Below are positions 51,587 to 59,007 of a stretch of DNA of 64,000 nucleotides, piece after piece. Source of the stretch: an uncultured Flavobacteriaceae bacterium (GTDB taxonomy: Bacteria; Bacteroidota; Bacteroidia; Flavobacteriales; Flavobacteriaceae); the NCBI GenBank assembly GCA_947494205.1, contig CANLUH010000021.1, positions 1 to 64,000 on the forward strand, read 5' to 3'. Position numbers and translations under genes: made by a program. Under the pieces are notes generated by a model. It did not search any database and was not told the origin of the DNA. It saw only the letters and a program-made list of their open reading frames with translations. Every line of letters starts with the position of its first letter. The stretch's first letter is position 1.

Positions 51587-53848
51587 ATGAAATCGATTAC
51601 AGAATATAATGGATTAAACGGTGTTGTATCAAGAGATTTTTTGAGCGATTTAGTTAGTCTATCTAATAAAGAGGAACAGTTTCATATCGCTTTAAAATTA
51701 AAAGATGTATTGTTATCTAATCCAGAGGAAGAGTCCTTCGATATTAATCTTACATCAAAAGAAACAGAGATACCACCTCAATCTATTTTAAAATATTTAG
51801 AAGTTCATAAAGAAACTGAAACCATAGAGAATTTAGGTTTAAGTAAGGGAGTTAATCCTTCAGTTATTTATGATATGATTACTCAGAGAATGCTCGATTT
51901 AATTAAAGAAGCATCAAGTAGTGGTTACAAAAAAAAATGGAAAGCACGTGTTTATGGGAAAGGATACACAATCCCTTTTAATTTTGAGTCTAAAAAACGT
52001 TATAGGGGAGTAAATTTATTTCTACTAACAAATTTCAAACCGATAGAAAACCCTTACTTTTTAACATTTAAGCAAATAGAAAAAAACAAAGGGAAATTAA
52101 AAAAAGGATCAAAAGCAAGTCCTGTTGTTTATTTTACTAAGCTCTATAAATATGAACAAGCTGAACCAAAATTATATTTTGCCAGCTACGATAAAAAAAA
52201 GCTAATCAAGTTTTTAAAAGATAATAAAGCGAAAATTAGTTTAACTAAACATTTATCAATAGAATCAATTGCTAATCAGTCCTACTTACCCATTTTAAAG
52301 TATTACAATGTATTTAACGGTAAAGACATAGAAGGAATAGATTTCGATTTAGATAATTTTAAAATAGGTTATATAAATCAGCCTATACCATCTAATGAGA
52401 GTAGTAAATTACCAATTGCTGAAGCAATAATTAAACGTTATCCTAAACCAGTACCTAAATTAAGTTTTGGAGGAGATAGAGCTTATTATAGTCCTTCTAC
52501 AGACAGAATTAAGATGCCTTATATAGCAGATTTTGATACTATTCAAGATTATTATAGAACGTTATTTCACGAATACTCACATAGTACTGGTGCAGAAGGA
52601 AGATTAGAAAGAGATTTTTCTGGTAAGTTTGGTACTAAAAAATATGCCTTTGAAGAATTAGTAGCAGAATGGGGAGCTGTTTTTTTATCAGCCGAAGCAG
52701 GTATTATCTATCATTCAAACTTAAATCATGCAGCTTATTTAAAAAATTGGAATACCGTTTTAACATCAATAAAAGATGATAATAAATTTATAATGAGGGC
52801 ATGTACTCAAGCGCAAAAAGTAGCGGACTACATTTTACAATTTGATGCCAATGGTAATCCTAAATACTTAAAACATTTAAAAAAGAAAGAAGCAAAACAA
52901 TTGGCTCTTTTTGGTGCTAAAACAAATAAAGGCTTAGGATTTACAATTGAAAAGATGTCTGGAGATAGCTATAGTCCATTTTTAACTAAAAAAAAAGAAG
53001 AGCAAAAAGAAGTTGTAGCAGTGGTTGAAAAGGGGTTTTCACAAGCTGCAACTTCTCCAGCTCATTCTAATAATTCTAAACCAATGGTAGAAATTAAAAA
53101 CGAAAAACCAAACATTGCAAGTAAACCATCAAATACAAGTTTACCTGAAGGATTTACTCTTGCAAGTGAAAAACCAAGCTTAGAAAATTTACCAGGACTA
53201 TTTTATTTACCTGGAGAAATAGGGAAGTGGCTAAATAAGTTACAAAGGTATAAACTAATGATGTTAGTGCATGGAGAAAGCGGAGCCGGAAAAAGCGAGT
53301 TAGTTAAACAATTAGTTAATGCTTTTATAGATGCTGGATTTAGTGGAGGCTTTTTTGATATAGAACAAGGAGGATTAATAAGTAAGGATACTCAAGAGAG
53401 TTTAGATAGAAACATACCTAAACAAAACTTAGATAAGATAGCTTTTACCGCTGAAGCTCCAAATGGTTTACAAACAGTTAAATCCGTAGCAAATAATTTT
53501 GATTTTGTAGTAGTTGATAGCTGGCAAAAATTAAAGGCTCCAATGACTCAATTAGACGATTTAAGAAATGAATACCCCAATACTATATGGATTATAATAA
53601 CCCAAGAAACCACAGATGGTAAAGCTAAAGGAGGTAGTCAAGCTTCTTTTGATCCGCCAATTCGTATAAAAGCTTTTAAAGTAGATAATACTTTTAAAAA
53701 CAACTATGCAGAGTTAATGAAAAATAGAGGTAATCAACAAACAATTGGTACAAAGTATAATATATTTCATAAACAACTTGTCATAGAAAATAAAGATACA
53801 CCTAAAGATATCTCAAATTTTATAATTGAATCATTTAATGGAGAATAG
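51587..53848 (+). CDS. ArdC-like, zincin and RecA-type ATPase fusion protein
   Basis: Largest late protein, 753 residues. Residues about 95-200 match the ArdC N-terminal ssDNA-binding domain (RYRGVNLFLLTNFK, KLKKGSKASPVVYFTK). A zincin follows with HEYSH at 328-332 and FEELVAEWGAVFLS near 355. The C-terminal ATPase has Walker A GESGAGKS (563-570), Walker B DFVVVDS (639-645) and a RadA/DnaB-like loop (ITQETTDGKAKGGSQ). The first two domains form the antirestriction module of polyvalent proteins; the ATPase may package or load DNA. The combination is unusual to me. Confidence 0.8.
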   Translation: MKSITEYNGLNGVVSRDFLSDLVSLSNKEEQFHIALKLKDVLLSNPEEESFDINLTSKETEIPPQSILKYLEVHKETETIENLGLSKGVNPSVIYDMITQRMLDLIKEASSSGYKKKWKARVYGKGYTIPFNFESKKRYRGVNLFLLTNFKPIENPYFLTFKQIEKNKGKLKKGSKASPVVYFTKLYKYEQAEPKLYFASYDKKKLIKFLKDNKAKISLTKHLSIESIANQSYLPILKYYNVFNGKDIEGIDFDLDNFKIGYINQPIPSNESSKLPIAEAIIKRYPKPVPKLSFGGDRAYYSPSTDRIKMPYIADFDTIQDYYRTLFHEYSHSTGAEGRLERDFSGKFGTKKYAFEELVAEWGAVFLSAEAGIIYHSNLNHAAYLKNWNTVLTSIKDDNKFIMRACTQAQKVADYILQFDANGNPKYLKHLKKKEAKQLALFGAKTNKGLGFTIEKMSGDSYSPFLTKKKEEQKEVVAVVEKGFSQAATSPAHSNNSKPMVEIKNEKPNIASKPSNTSLPEGFTLASEKPSLENLPGLFYLPGEIGKWLNKLQRYKLMMLVHGESGAGKSELVKQLVNAFIDAGFSGGFFDIEQGGLISKDTQESLDRNIPKQNLDKIAFTAEAPNGLQTVKSVANNFDFVVVDSWQKLKAPMTQLDDLRNEYPNTIWIIITQETTDGKAKGGSQASFDPPIRIKAFKVDNTFKNNYAELMKNRGNQQTIGTKYNIFHKQLVIENKDTPKDISNFIIESFNGE

Positions 53849-54254
53849 TACAAAAATCACATTAGGAGCTATAGGGCTGGGATTACTTACTTTTCATTTA
53901 TATTGTAAAAAACAACGTAAAAATGATACTCCTAAAGTTTTCTACAGAAAAAAATTAGTAAATAATTATAACGGTTATGTTGTGCCTCCATTTGGTGTTT
54001 ATATTAAGGAGTCTGAAAGAGATAATTTACCATTGTTAGAGCATGAATTGGTTCATTGGAAACAGTTTCAACGTGAAGGCTTGTTACCTTTTTTAATTAA
54101 TTATTCTAAAGAGGCAATAAATAAAGGCTACGATGCTAATCCATACGAAATTGAAGCCCGAACTGTTGAAAGTGATTATTGTAAAGAAAACTATACTGAG
54201 TGTATTAGAACGGGGCAAGCTGTTACTGCTTTTAATCCTAATTTTAGGAGATAA
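53838..54254 (+). CDS. Membrane-anchored HExxH metallopeptidase-like protein
   Basis: I take the ATG at 53838 (138 residues) inside the end of the upstream gene; a TTG at 53826 is possible. It has an N-terminal anchor (ITLGAIGLGLLTFHLYC) and a zinc site LEHELVHWKQFQREG, then YDANPYEIEARTVESDYC, a pattern common in Bacteroidota phage peptidases. It ends 5 bp from the convergent integrase stop. It may process virion or wall peptides. Confidence 0.75.
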   Translation: MENSTKITLGAIGLGLLTFHLYCKKQRKNDTPKVFYRKKLVNNYNGYVVPPFGVYIKESERDNLPLLEHELVHWKQFQREGLLPFLINYSKEAINKGYDANPYEIEARTVESDYCKENYTECIRTGQAVTAFNPNFRR

Positions 54255-54259
54255 TCTTA

Positions 54260-55534
54260 TTATTTATTATAATAGGCTTTCCAATGGGCCAAAAGCTTTT
54301 CTGCATGTTCTGTAGGTGTTACCTTAATATATTTTAGAAAACTTTTTTCTGTAGTATGTCCGGTTATTTTCATAATAGATAACGTTGGAAAATTCATTTT
54401 ATATAAATTAGTAGCAAATGATCGCCTACAAATATGTGAACTTACTAATTTATATTTTGGATATAAACCTCTTTCCTTTCTTTTAGTTTCAGGATTCATT
54501 AAACTGCCTTCAATAATTTGAGTCATTCCAATTTCTAAACATACTTCCTTTATATACTCATTAAATTTAACATCAGAAATCATTCTAGGCATTCCTCTTT
54601 TTTGAATAACTTCTTTAATATGATGATGTAGTGGTATTACTACTTTTACTCCGGAGGAGCTTTTTGTTTTTTGGGGTTGTACTGTTATAAAATCTTGTTT
54701 AGGTTCTATGACCGGTAAGTTTAGAAAGTCAGAAACTCGTAATCCCGTCCATAATCCTATAATAGATAAGTCTCTACAATTCTCTAATCTTTTATTTTTA
54801 GAGAAATCATAATTAACTAAATTTTCAATTTCTAATTCATTTAAAACAATAGATAAACTTTCCTCACTTAAAACTGCAAATGAAGATTCTTTATAAGCTG
54901 AATTAACTATATTATTAAATTCTTCAGCTTTTTTTAAAAACACTTTTATATTTTTAATCCAATCTCCAATTGTATTAATAGCGTATTTTTGATTTACCTT
55001 TAAATATTCTACAAGTTCATCGTAAACTTCAATACTAAAACTATCTAGTCTAATTTTACTGCCTCTAAATTTTTCAAATTCTATAATTCTGTTATTTGTT
55101 TTATTAAAATGTTTAAGCCTAGTTTCATTATACTTTTTTTTAGTAACCCTATTAGTTAGAGTAGGAGCTATTTTAATAAAATTTGTAACAAAGTCAGTAA
55201 AAAAGATAAACTTGGTAGTGTTTTTTTTATCTGGATTGAACTTTAATTCGAATCTAGTTTTAAGAGTTTCTTTTGTAGGATTTATATTTTCTAAATCTAA
55301 AGAATTTAAAGTCTTATCCAAAAAAGAAGAATATTCTTCTAGTTTCCTATTTATTGATCTTAAATCAGAACGTCCTCTAATACTATTAGCCATTTTTGCA
55401 ACCTTATTCCAATCTTCAGGTTTAATACTCTCTCCAGTAGAATAAACAAAACGGCCTTCTTTTTTAGATAAATAATATCTAAGAATAATTAAAGTATCTT
55501 TGTTACTGTTAGGTTCTTTTAAATTGAAGTACAT
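54260..55534 (-). CDS. int: Tyrosine-family site-specific integrase
   Basis: Recombines att sites. The 424 residues comprise an arm-binding N-terminal part (about 1-95), a SAM-like core-binding domain (about 105-215) and a catalytic domain. The catalytic residues are Arg266 (WTGLRVSDF), His367 and Arg370 (SSHICRRSF), His393 (ITGHTT) and the nucleophile Tyr402 (KSFLKYI). It lies beside attR on the minus strand, convergent with the late genes. It starts 24 bp inside the right-hand GTTGCCA pair. Confidence 0.96.
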   Translation of the reverse strand: MYFNLKEPNSNKDTLIILRYYLSKKEGRFVYSTGESIKPEDWNKVAKMANSIRGRSDLRSINRKLEEYSSFLDKTLNSLDLENINPTKETLKTRFELKFNPDKKNTTKFIFFTDFVTNFIKIAPTLTNRVTKKKYNETRLKHFNKTNNRIIEFEKFRGSKIRLDSFSIEVYDELVEYLKVNQKYAINTIGDWIKNIKVFLKKAEEFNNIVNSAYKESSFAVLSEESLSIVLNELEIENLVNYDFSKNKRLENCRDLSIIGLWTGLRVSDFLNLPVIEPKQDFITVQPQKTKSSSGVKVVIPLHHHIKEVIQKRGMPRMISDVKFNEYIKEVCLEIGMTQIIEGSLMNPETKRKERGLYPKYKLVSSHICRRSFATNLYKMNFPTLSIMKITGHTTEKSFLKYIKVTPTEHAEKLLAHWKAYYNK

Positions 55535-55558
55535 TTATTAGGTTGTCATATTTAATTC

Positions 55559-55587
55559 AGTTGCCACAATCGTTGCCACTTTTATCC
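55559..55587. other. Right integrase arm-site candidate
   Basis: AGTTGCCACAATCGTTGCCAC then TTTTATCC is the partner of the left pair at 21610-21637 in the same orientation. It lies just upstream of int, so integrase binding could also repress its own promoter. Confidence 0.6.
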
Positions 55588-55692
55588 TATTTAATGCTTC
55601 AAAGTTATAAAATAAAACTCCTATATAGCAAGGTAAAACCTAATAAACCCTTAAAAACCTATCAAGTTGTAAAATAATAAATGTATAAGTGT

Positions 55693-55709
55693 AATCCTAT
55701 CGCCTTCAC
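55693..55709. other. attR core
   Basis: The second copy of AATCCTATCGCCTTCAC, identical to the tRNA-Arg 3' end at 21549-21565. To its left the sequence (ATGTATAAGTGT) is element DNA; to its right is the host terminator. Confidence 0.93.
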
Positions 55710-55710
55710 T

Positions 55711-55743
55711 TAAAGTCATACTATTTTTAGTATGACTTTTTTG
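55711..55743 (+). terminator. Displaced host terminator of the tRNA cluster
   Basis: AAAGTCATACTA-tttt-TAGTATGACTTTTTT begins two bases after attR. Before integration this would directly follow tRNA-Arg(TCT). It is now separated from the tRNAs by 34 kb. Confidence 0.88.
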
Positions 55744-55801
55744 TTTTATAACAGGTATGTTAAAATATAGTTTAGCTTTACAATAGAATTTAATTAATAA
55801 A

Positions 55802-56689
55802 ATGTCGAAAGCAGCATCTAAGATTCTTATCATTTTAGCTTTTCTAGCTATTTATTTTATCTGGGGCTCTACTTATATGCTTAATAAAATAGCTGTTGAA
55901 GAACTCCCTCCTTTAATGCTATCTTCATTTAGATTTATAACAGCAAGTGTGTTAATTTTTATAATAGCAAAATTGATGAAGTTATCTTTAGCTATTACTA
56001 AAAAGCAGCTATTAAATACTGTTATTGTTGGTTTTTTATTTCTGGTTTATGGTAATGGTGTTTTTGTATGGGCTTTAAAATATTTAGATAGCGGATTTGC
56101 AGCATTACTGGCATCAACCCAACCTTTATTTGTTTTGCTTTTAATGCGTGTTATAGATAAAAAGAAAATGCACACTAAATCTATAATAGGAGTTATTTTG
56201 GGTTTTGTAGGCATGTACCTTTTAGTAAGTCAAAAAGAATTATCATTCGAAGCAGGAAGTGCTATAGGTGTTATTATGATATTAACTTGCGTTTTAGGTT
56301 GGAGTTATGCTAGTATTTTTGTGTCTAAAGCAGATTTACCAAAAAATTACTTTATAAGTACGGGATATCAAATGTTAACTGCAGGATTAATGTTATCGTT
56401 TTTTAGTTTGGTATTTAATGAAGAATGGATAGCACCAACTAATTGGTCTGTAAAAGTACAATTGGCGGTTGTATTGCTAATCGTTTTTGGGGGGATTGTT
56501 GCGTTTACAGCTTTTAATTATTTATTGAAAAATGTGTCTCCTGAAAAAGTAGCAACATCTGCTTATGTAAATCCTTTGATAGCATTGTTTCTTGGCTGGT
56601 ATATATTAGATGAAAATTTAAGTATTCAATCTATATTTTCTGCATTAATACTATTAACAGGGGTCTATTTTATTACTTCTAAAAAATAA
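55802..56689 (+). CDS. EamA/DMT-family permease
   Basis: A 295-residue inner-membrane protein with about ten hydrophobic segments in two EamA repeats, starting AFLAIYFIWGSTYMLNKIAV. The repeats end with ILGFVGMYLLVSQKE and LILLTGVYFITSKK. The family exports amino acids and metabolites; the substrate cannot be read here. It is preceded by a terminator and followed by a stand-alone gene. Confidence 0.9.
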   Translation: MSKAASKILIILAFLAIYFIWGSTYMLNKIAVEELPPLMLSSFRFITASVLIFIIAKLMKLSLAITKKQLLNTVIVGFLFLVYGNGVFVWALKYLDSGFAALLASTQPLFVLLLMRVIDKKKMHTKSIIGVILGFVGMYLLVSQKELSFEAGSAIGVIMILTCVLGWSYASIFVSKADLPKNYFISTGYQMLTAGLMLSFFSLVFNEEWIAPTNWSVKVQLAVVLLIVFGGIVAFTAFNYLLKNVSPEKVATSAYVNPLIALFLGWYILDENLSIQSIFSALILLTGVYFITSKK

Positions 56690-56835
56690 TTTTTATAATA
56701 TTTAATAGGGTGGGTGTAAAAAAACATGTCTTAACTATAGATAATTAATAAAAATGAATTAAAATACGATTTATGCGTCATAGGGTGTTTTCACTGTTTT
56801 TTGTCGAAAAAAATAGATCCTTCAATATAAAGTTG

Positions 56836-56843
56836 TATTTTTG
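56836..56843 (+). promoter_or_regulatory. TATTTTTG box upstream of the secreted protein gene
   Basis: TATTTTTG matches the Bacteroidota -7 form TAnnTTTG, with a start expected near 56850 and a leader of about 65 nt. No well-spaced TTG partner is visible, so confidence is low. Confidence 0.4.
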
Positions 56844-56915
56844 GCGTATATTATCCAAATAACAGATAATTAGTCGCAATTTATCTTTTAAAACCAATTT
56901 TAAAAATATAAAAAC

Positions 56916-57956
56916 ATGCTTAAAAAATTAGTTTGCTTCGGTTTACTTATAGCCGCTTCCCAATTTAGTGCACAGACTATAGAACGACAAGTTATAGGTT
57001 CTGCTGGTACAACTCTAACAAATGGAACTATAAGTTTAGATTTTACAGTAGGTGAATTAGCTGTATCTACCATTACTGATGGTACAACTACATTAACTCA
57101 AGGGTTTCATCAAGGAACTGTAGCCTTAGCTATAAGAGTAGACCCTGTAGTATTTTTACAAGGAGCCTTGTTAAATAACGGTGGTGGTAATTTAATGAGA
57201 GATGATTTAAGAGCCTCTTTATTACCAACGACTTCACCTTACAGTGATGGTTTAACATGCGCAGCAAGTGTGTTTAATAATGGAGGAACTTCTGGGGCTG
57301 GAGCGACAAGTGATAATATTGTTGATTGGGTTTTAGTAGAATTAAGAGATGCTAATGATAATGAAGTTATTGAAGCTAGTCAGTCTGCTTTATTACAACG
57401 AGATGGTAATGTTGTAGGAGTAGATGGAATTTCACCTTTAGAGTTTAATATTCCATCTAAATCATATTATGTTGCAGTAAGACACCGTAATCACTTAGGT
57501 ATTATTACAGCTAATACAATAGCTCTATCTTCTGGTTCAGCTGTTGTAGATTTTACAGATGTAAATAATCAAATAACTTTTGGAACAGATGCTCAAACTA
57601 CCTTTGGATTACCAAGTGGAGTAGTTGCCATGTGGGCTGGTGATGCTAATCAAGATGGTAGAATAAACTATCTAGGAGCATTATCTGATACACCTTCTAT
57701 AAGAAGCCAAGTATTTAATGATCCTAATAACTCTGTATTTGGAGGACCACCTATTGCAACATACCAATCTTCTGGATATGTTGCTACAGACCTTAATTTA
57801 GATGGTTTAACAATATTTTCGGGAAGTAATACAGATGTTTTAATTGTAAGAGATAATATTTTTAATAATCCATCTAACTCTGTATTTGGAGGACCACCAA
57901 CTGGAACTTTTACTTTTACACAACAATTACCGGAAGGAGCAGGAGGAACAAACTAG
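56916..57956 (+). CDS. Secreted surface protein with dockerin-like calcium loops
   Basis: A 346-residue protein with signal peptide MLKKLVCFGLLIAASQFSAQ. A region at about 20-75 (GTTLTNGTISLDFTVGELAV) resembles the start of Bacteroidota type-9-secreted surface proteins. The C-terminal half has Asp-rich calcium loops (GDANQDGRINY, TDLNLDGLTIF) and a duplicated FNxPxNSVFGGPP segment. No conserved type-9 sorting domain is visible. Possible adhesin; function unknown. Confidence 0.78.
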   Translation: MLKKLVCFGLLIAASQFSAQTIERQVIGSAGTTLTNGTISLDFTVGELAVSTITDGTTTLTQGFHQGTVALAIRVDPVVFLQGALLNNGGGNLMRDDLRASLLPTTSPYSDGLTCAASVFNNGGTSGAGATSDNIVDWVLVELRDANDNEVIEASQSALLQRDGNVVGVDGISPLEFNIPSKSYYVAVRHRNHLGIITANTIALSSGSAVVDFTDVNNQITFGTDAQTTFGLPSGVVAMWAGDANQDGRINYLGALSDTPSIRSQVFNDPNNSVFGGPPIATYQSSGYVATDLNLDGLTIFSGSNTDVLIVRDNIFNNPSNSVFGGPPTGTFTFTQQLPEGAGGTN

Positions 57957-57978
57957 TAAAATAGTATAAATAGAATAT

Positions 57979-58011
57979 AAAAAATGTCTCTAATATTAGA
58001 GACATTTTTTT
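57979..58011. terminator. Intrinsic terminator
   Basis: AAAAAATGTCTCTAA-ta-TTAGAGACATTTTTTT follows the surface-protein gene by 22 bp and is strong in both directions. Confidence 0.9.
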
Positions 58012-58020
58012 ATACAAAAA

Positions 58021-58175
58021 AGACTCAAAGCAACAATAATAATTACCGTCTATACAGAATTACCAAAACTGAGACTTTTAAAGTACGGACTAAAATATAC
58101 ATTAAAAGAACTTAATTCGTTCCTTATCAACCGAGATAAGGATTAAGCTAACCTTACTATTGTGCTTTGAGACTT
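58021..58175. ncRNA. Structured-RNA candidate B (three-way junction)
   Basis: The terminal helix pairs CTCAAAGCA/TGCTTTGAG and then CAATAxTAA/TTAxTATTG (about 17 bp) between 58024-58042 and 58154-58172. Inside is a 13-bp hairpin, CTTAAT...CCTTATC-aaccga-GATAAGG-ATTAAG (58111-58147). A second arm is closed by CCGT/ACGG and carries GAATTACCAAAACT, shared with element A of the prophage. It lies alone in a gene-free gap after a terminator. The strand is not certain; the plus strand is suggested by the match to A. No known class is recognised. Confidence 0.5.
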
Positions 58176-58520
58176 CTAACCAACCTCAAAATGATAGTTT
58201 AAAAGTATTATTATTATAAGATGTGTAAAACTCATTTTGAGGGAAACGGTCATTTTAATGAGTAAAACCGTTTTTTCAATGAGTAAACGCGTGATTAGAT
58301 AGTTAAATTAAAATAAAGATGTAGTTCATCGGGGTTTTATGCATGAGTAAATGCTTTATCAAATACTTATGTTTTTTAACGATTTTTTTATAATATGAAG
58401 TTATATGGTGCATATATTAGCAATAACGATATATAACTAGATTACTAACTTTCATGTTACTTGTCGGATTAAAAAGAAAAAATAATATTTGCTAAGTATT
58501 TATTTAATCTTAAATAAATA
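58176..58520. other. Gene-free region with further inverted repeats
   Basis: No ORF is supported. CCTCAAAATGA (58182-58192) / TCATTTTGAGG (58231-58241) is a perfect 11-bp inverted repeat. AAACGGT...ACCGTTTTTT (58244-58276) looks like a terminator on the plus strand. ATGAGTAAA occurs three times (58258, 58279, 58343). These may be further parts of an RNA gene or its terminator. Confidence 0.5.
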
Positions 58521-58555
58521 AAAAGTCTGAATTAATATTCAGACTTTTATTTTTT
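58521..58555 (-). terminator. Intrinsic terminator after the DCC1 gene
   Basis: AAAAGTCTGAATtaatATTCAGACTTTTATTTTT lies just beyond the stop of the DCC1-like gene and can end minus-strand transcripts; it also has T-runs for the plus strand. Confidence 0.85.
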
Positions 58556-58576
58556 ATAATGGTTGTAGTACAAAAC

Positions 58577-58996
58577 TTAATCTAAAAACTTAGCTTTTAA
58601 TTCTTTTGTTGGTATCATACAGGATTCCTTTTTGCCATACCACTTATATCTGTTTTTAGCAATGTAGTCGTAAACCTTATCCCGAATAAAACTTGGAACA
58701 ATAAAAAAAACTGTTAGTAAATTATTTGGGAAACCAAGATGTTTAGAGATATGAAGTGCAGCTGATGATTTACTTTTTAAACCACTTTCTACTGAGTATA
58801 ATAAAATAGAATCTGTTTTTTCGGTATCAATACCAAACTTTTGTATTACTTGCTGGCCAACATTACTTTGCAGAGGAGCAAAAATAAATAGGTTTTTTTT
58901 ATCATGTTTTATAACATATTGTATAGATGTATTACACAAATTACATACACCATCAAATAGAATTAATTTTTTATGTTTTGGTATATCTATGATCAT
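58577..58996 (-). CDS. DCC1-like thiol-disulfide oxidoreductase family protein
   Basis: A 139-residue DUF393/DCC family protein. The signature DGVCNLCN, near residues 15-22, carries a CxxC pair, and FAPLQSNVGQQVI follows as usual. No signal peptide is present. The family is a thioredoxin-fold group of uncertain chemistry. It sits 11 bp downstream of mutS2 and is probably co-transcribed. Confidence 0.9.
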   Translation of the reverse strand: MIIDIPKHKKLILFDGVCNLCNTSIQYVIKHDKKNLFIFAPLQSNVGQQVIQKFGIDTEKTDSILLYSVESGLKSKSSAALHISKHLGFPNNLLTVFFIVPSFIRDKVYDYIAKNRYKWYGKKESCMIPTKELKAKFLD

Positions 58997-59007
58997 AAAT
59001 AAAAGTA

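Larger units (their letters stand above)
21549..55709. mobile_element. Integrated prophage-like element, about 34.1 kb
   Basis: The element is bounded by the 17-bp direct repeat AATCCTATCGCCTTCAC at 21549-21565 (tRNA-Arg 3' end) and 55693-55709. The integrase gene lies 159 bp inside the right end. It contains a repressor/operator, early, replication-like, methyltransferase, structural and lysis genes. No conjugation genes (relaxase, TraG, VirB) and no terminase or tail genes are recognisable, so a tailless prophage is the best inference. The boundaries are well supported; the virus type is not. Confidence 0.92.

Noticed and set aside
21549-55709. The element as an integrative conjugative element
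   Set aside because: No relaxase, coupling protein, TraG/VirB4 ATPase or mating-pair genes are seen, while lysins, a GH19-type enzyme and repressor-type control are present.
21549-55709. A retron, group II intron or insertion sequence within the element
   Set aside because: No reverse transcriptase or transposase motif was found in any frame I read.
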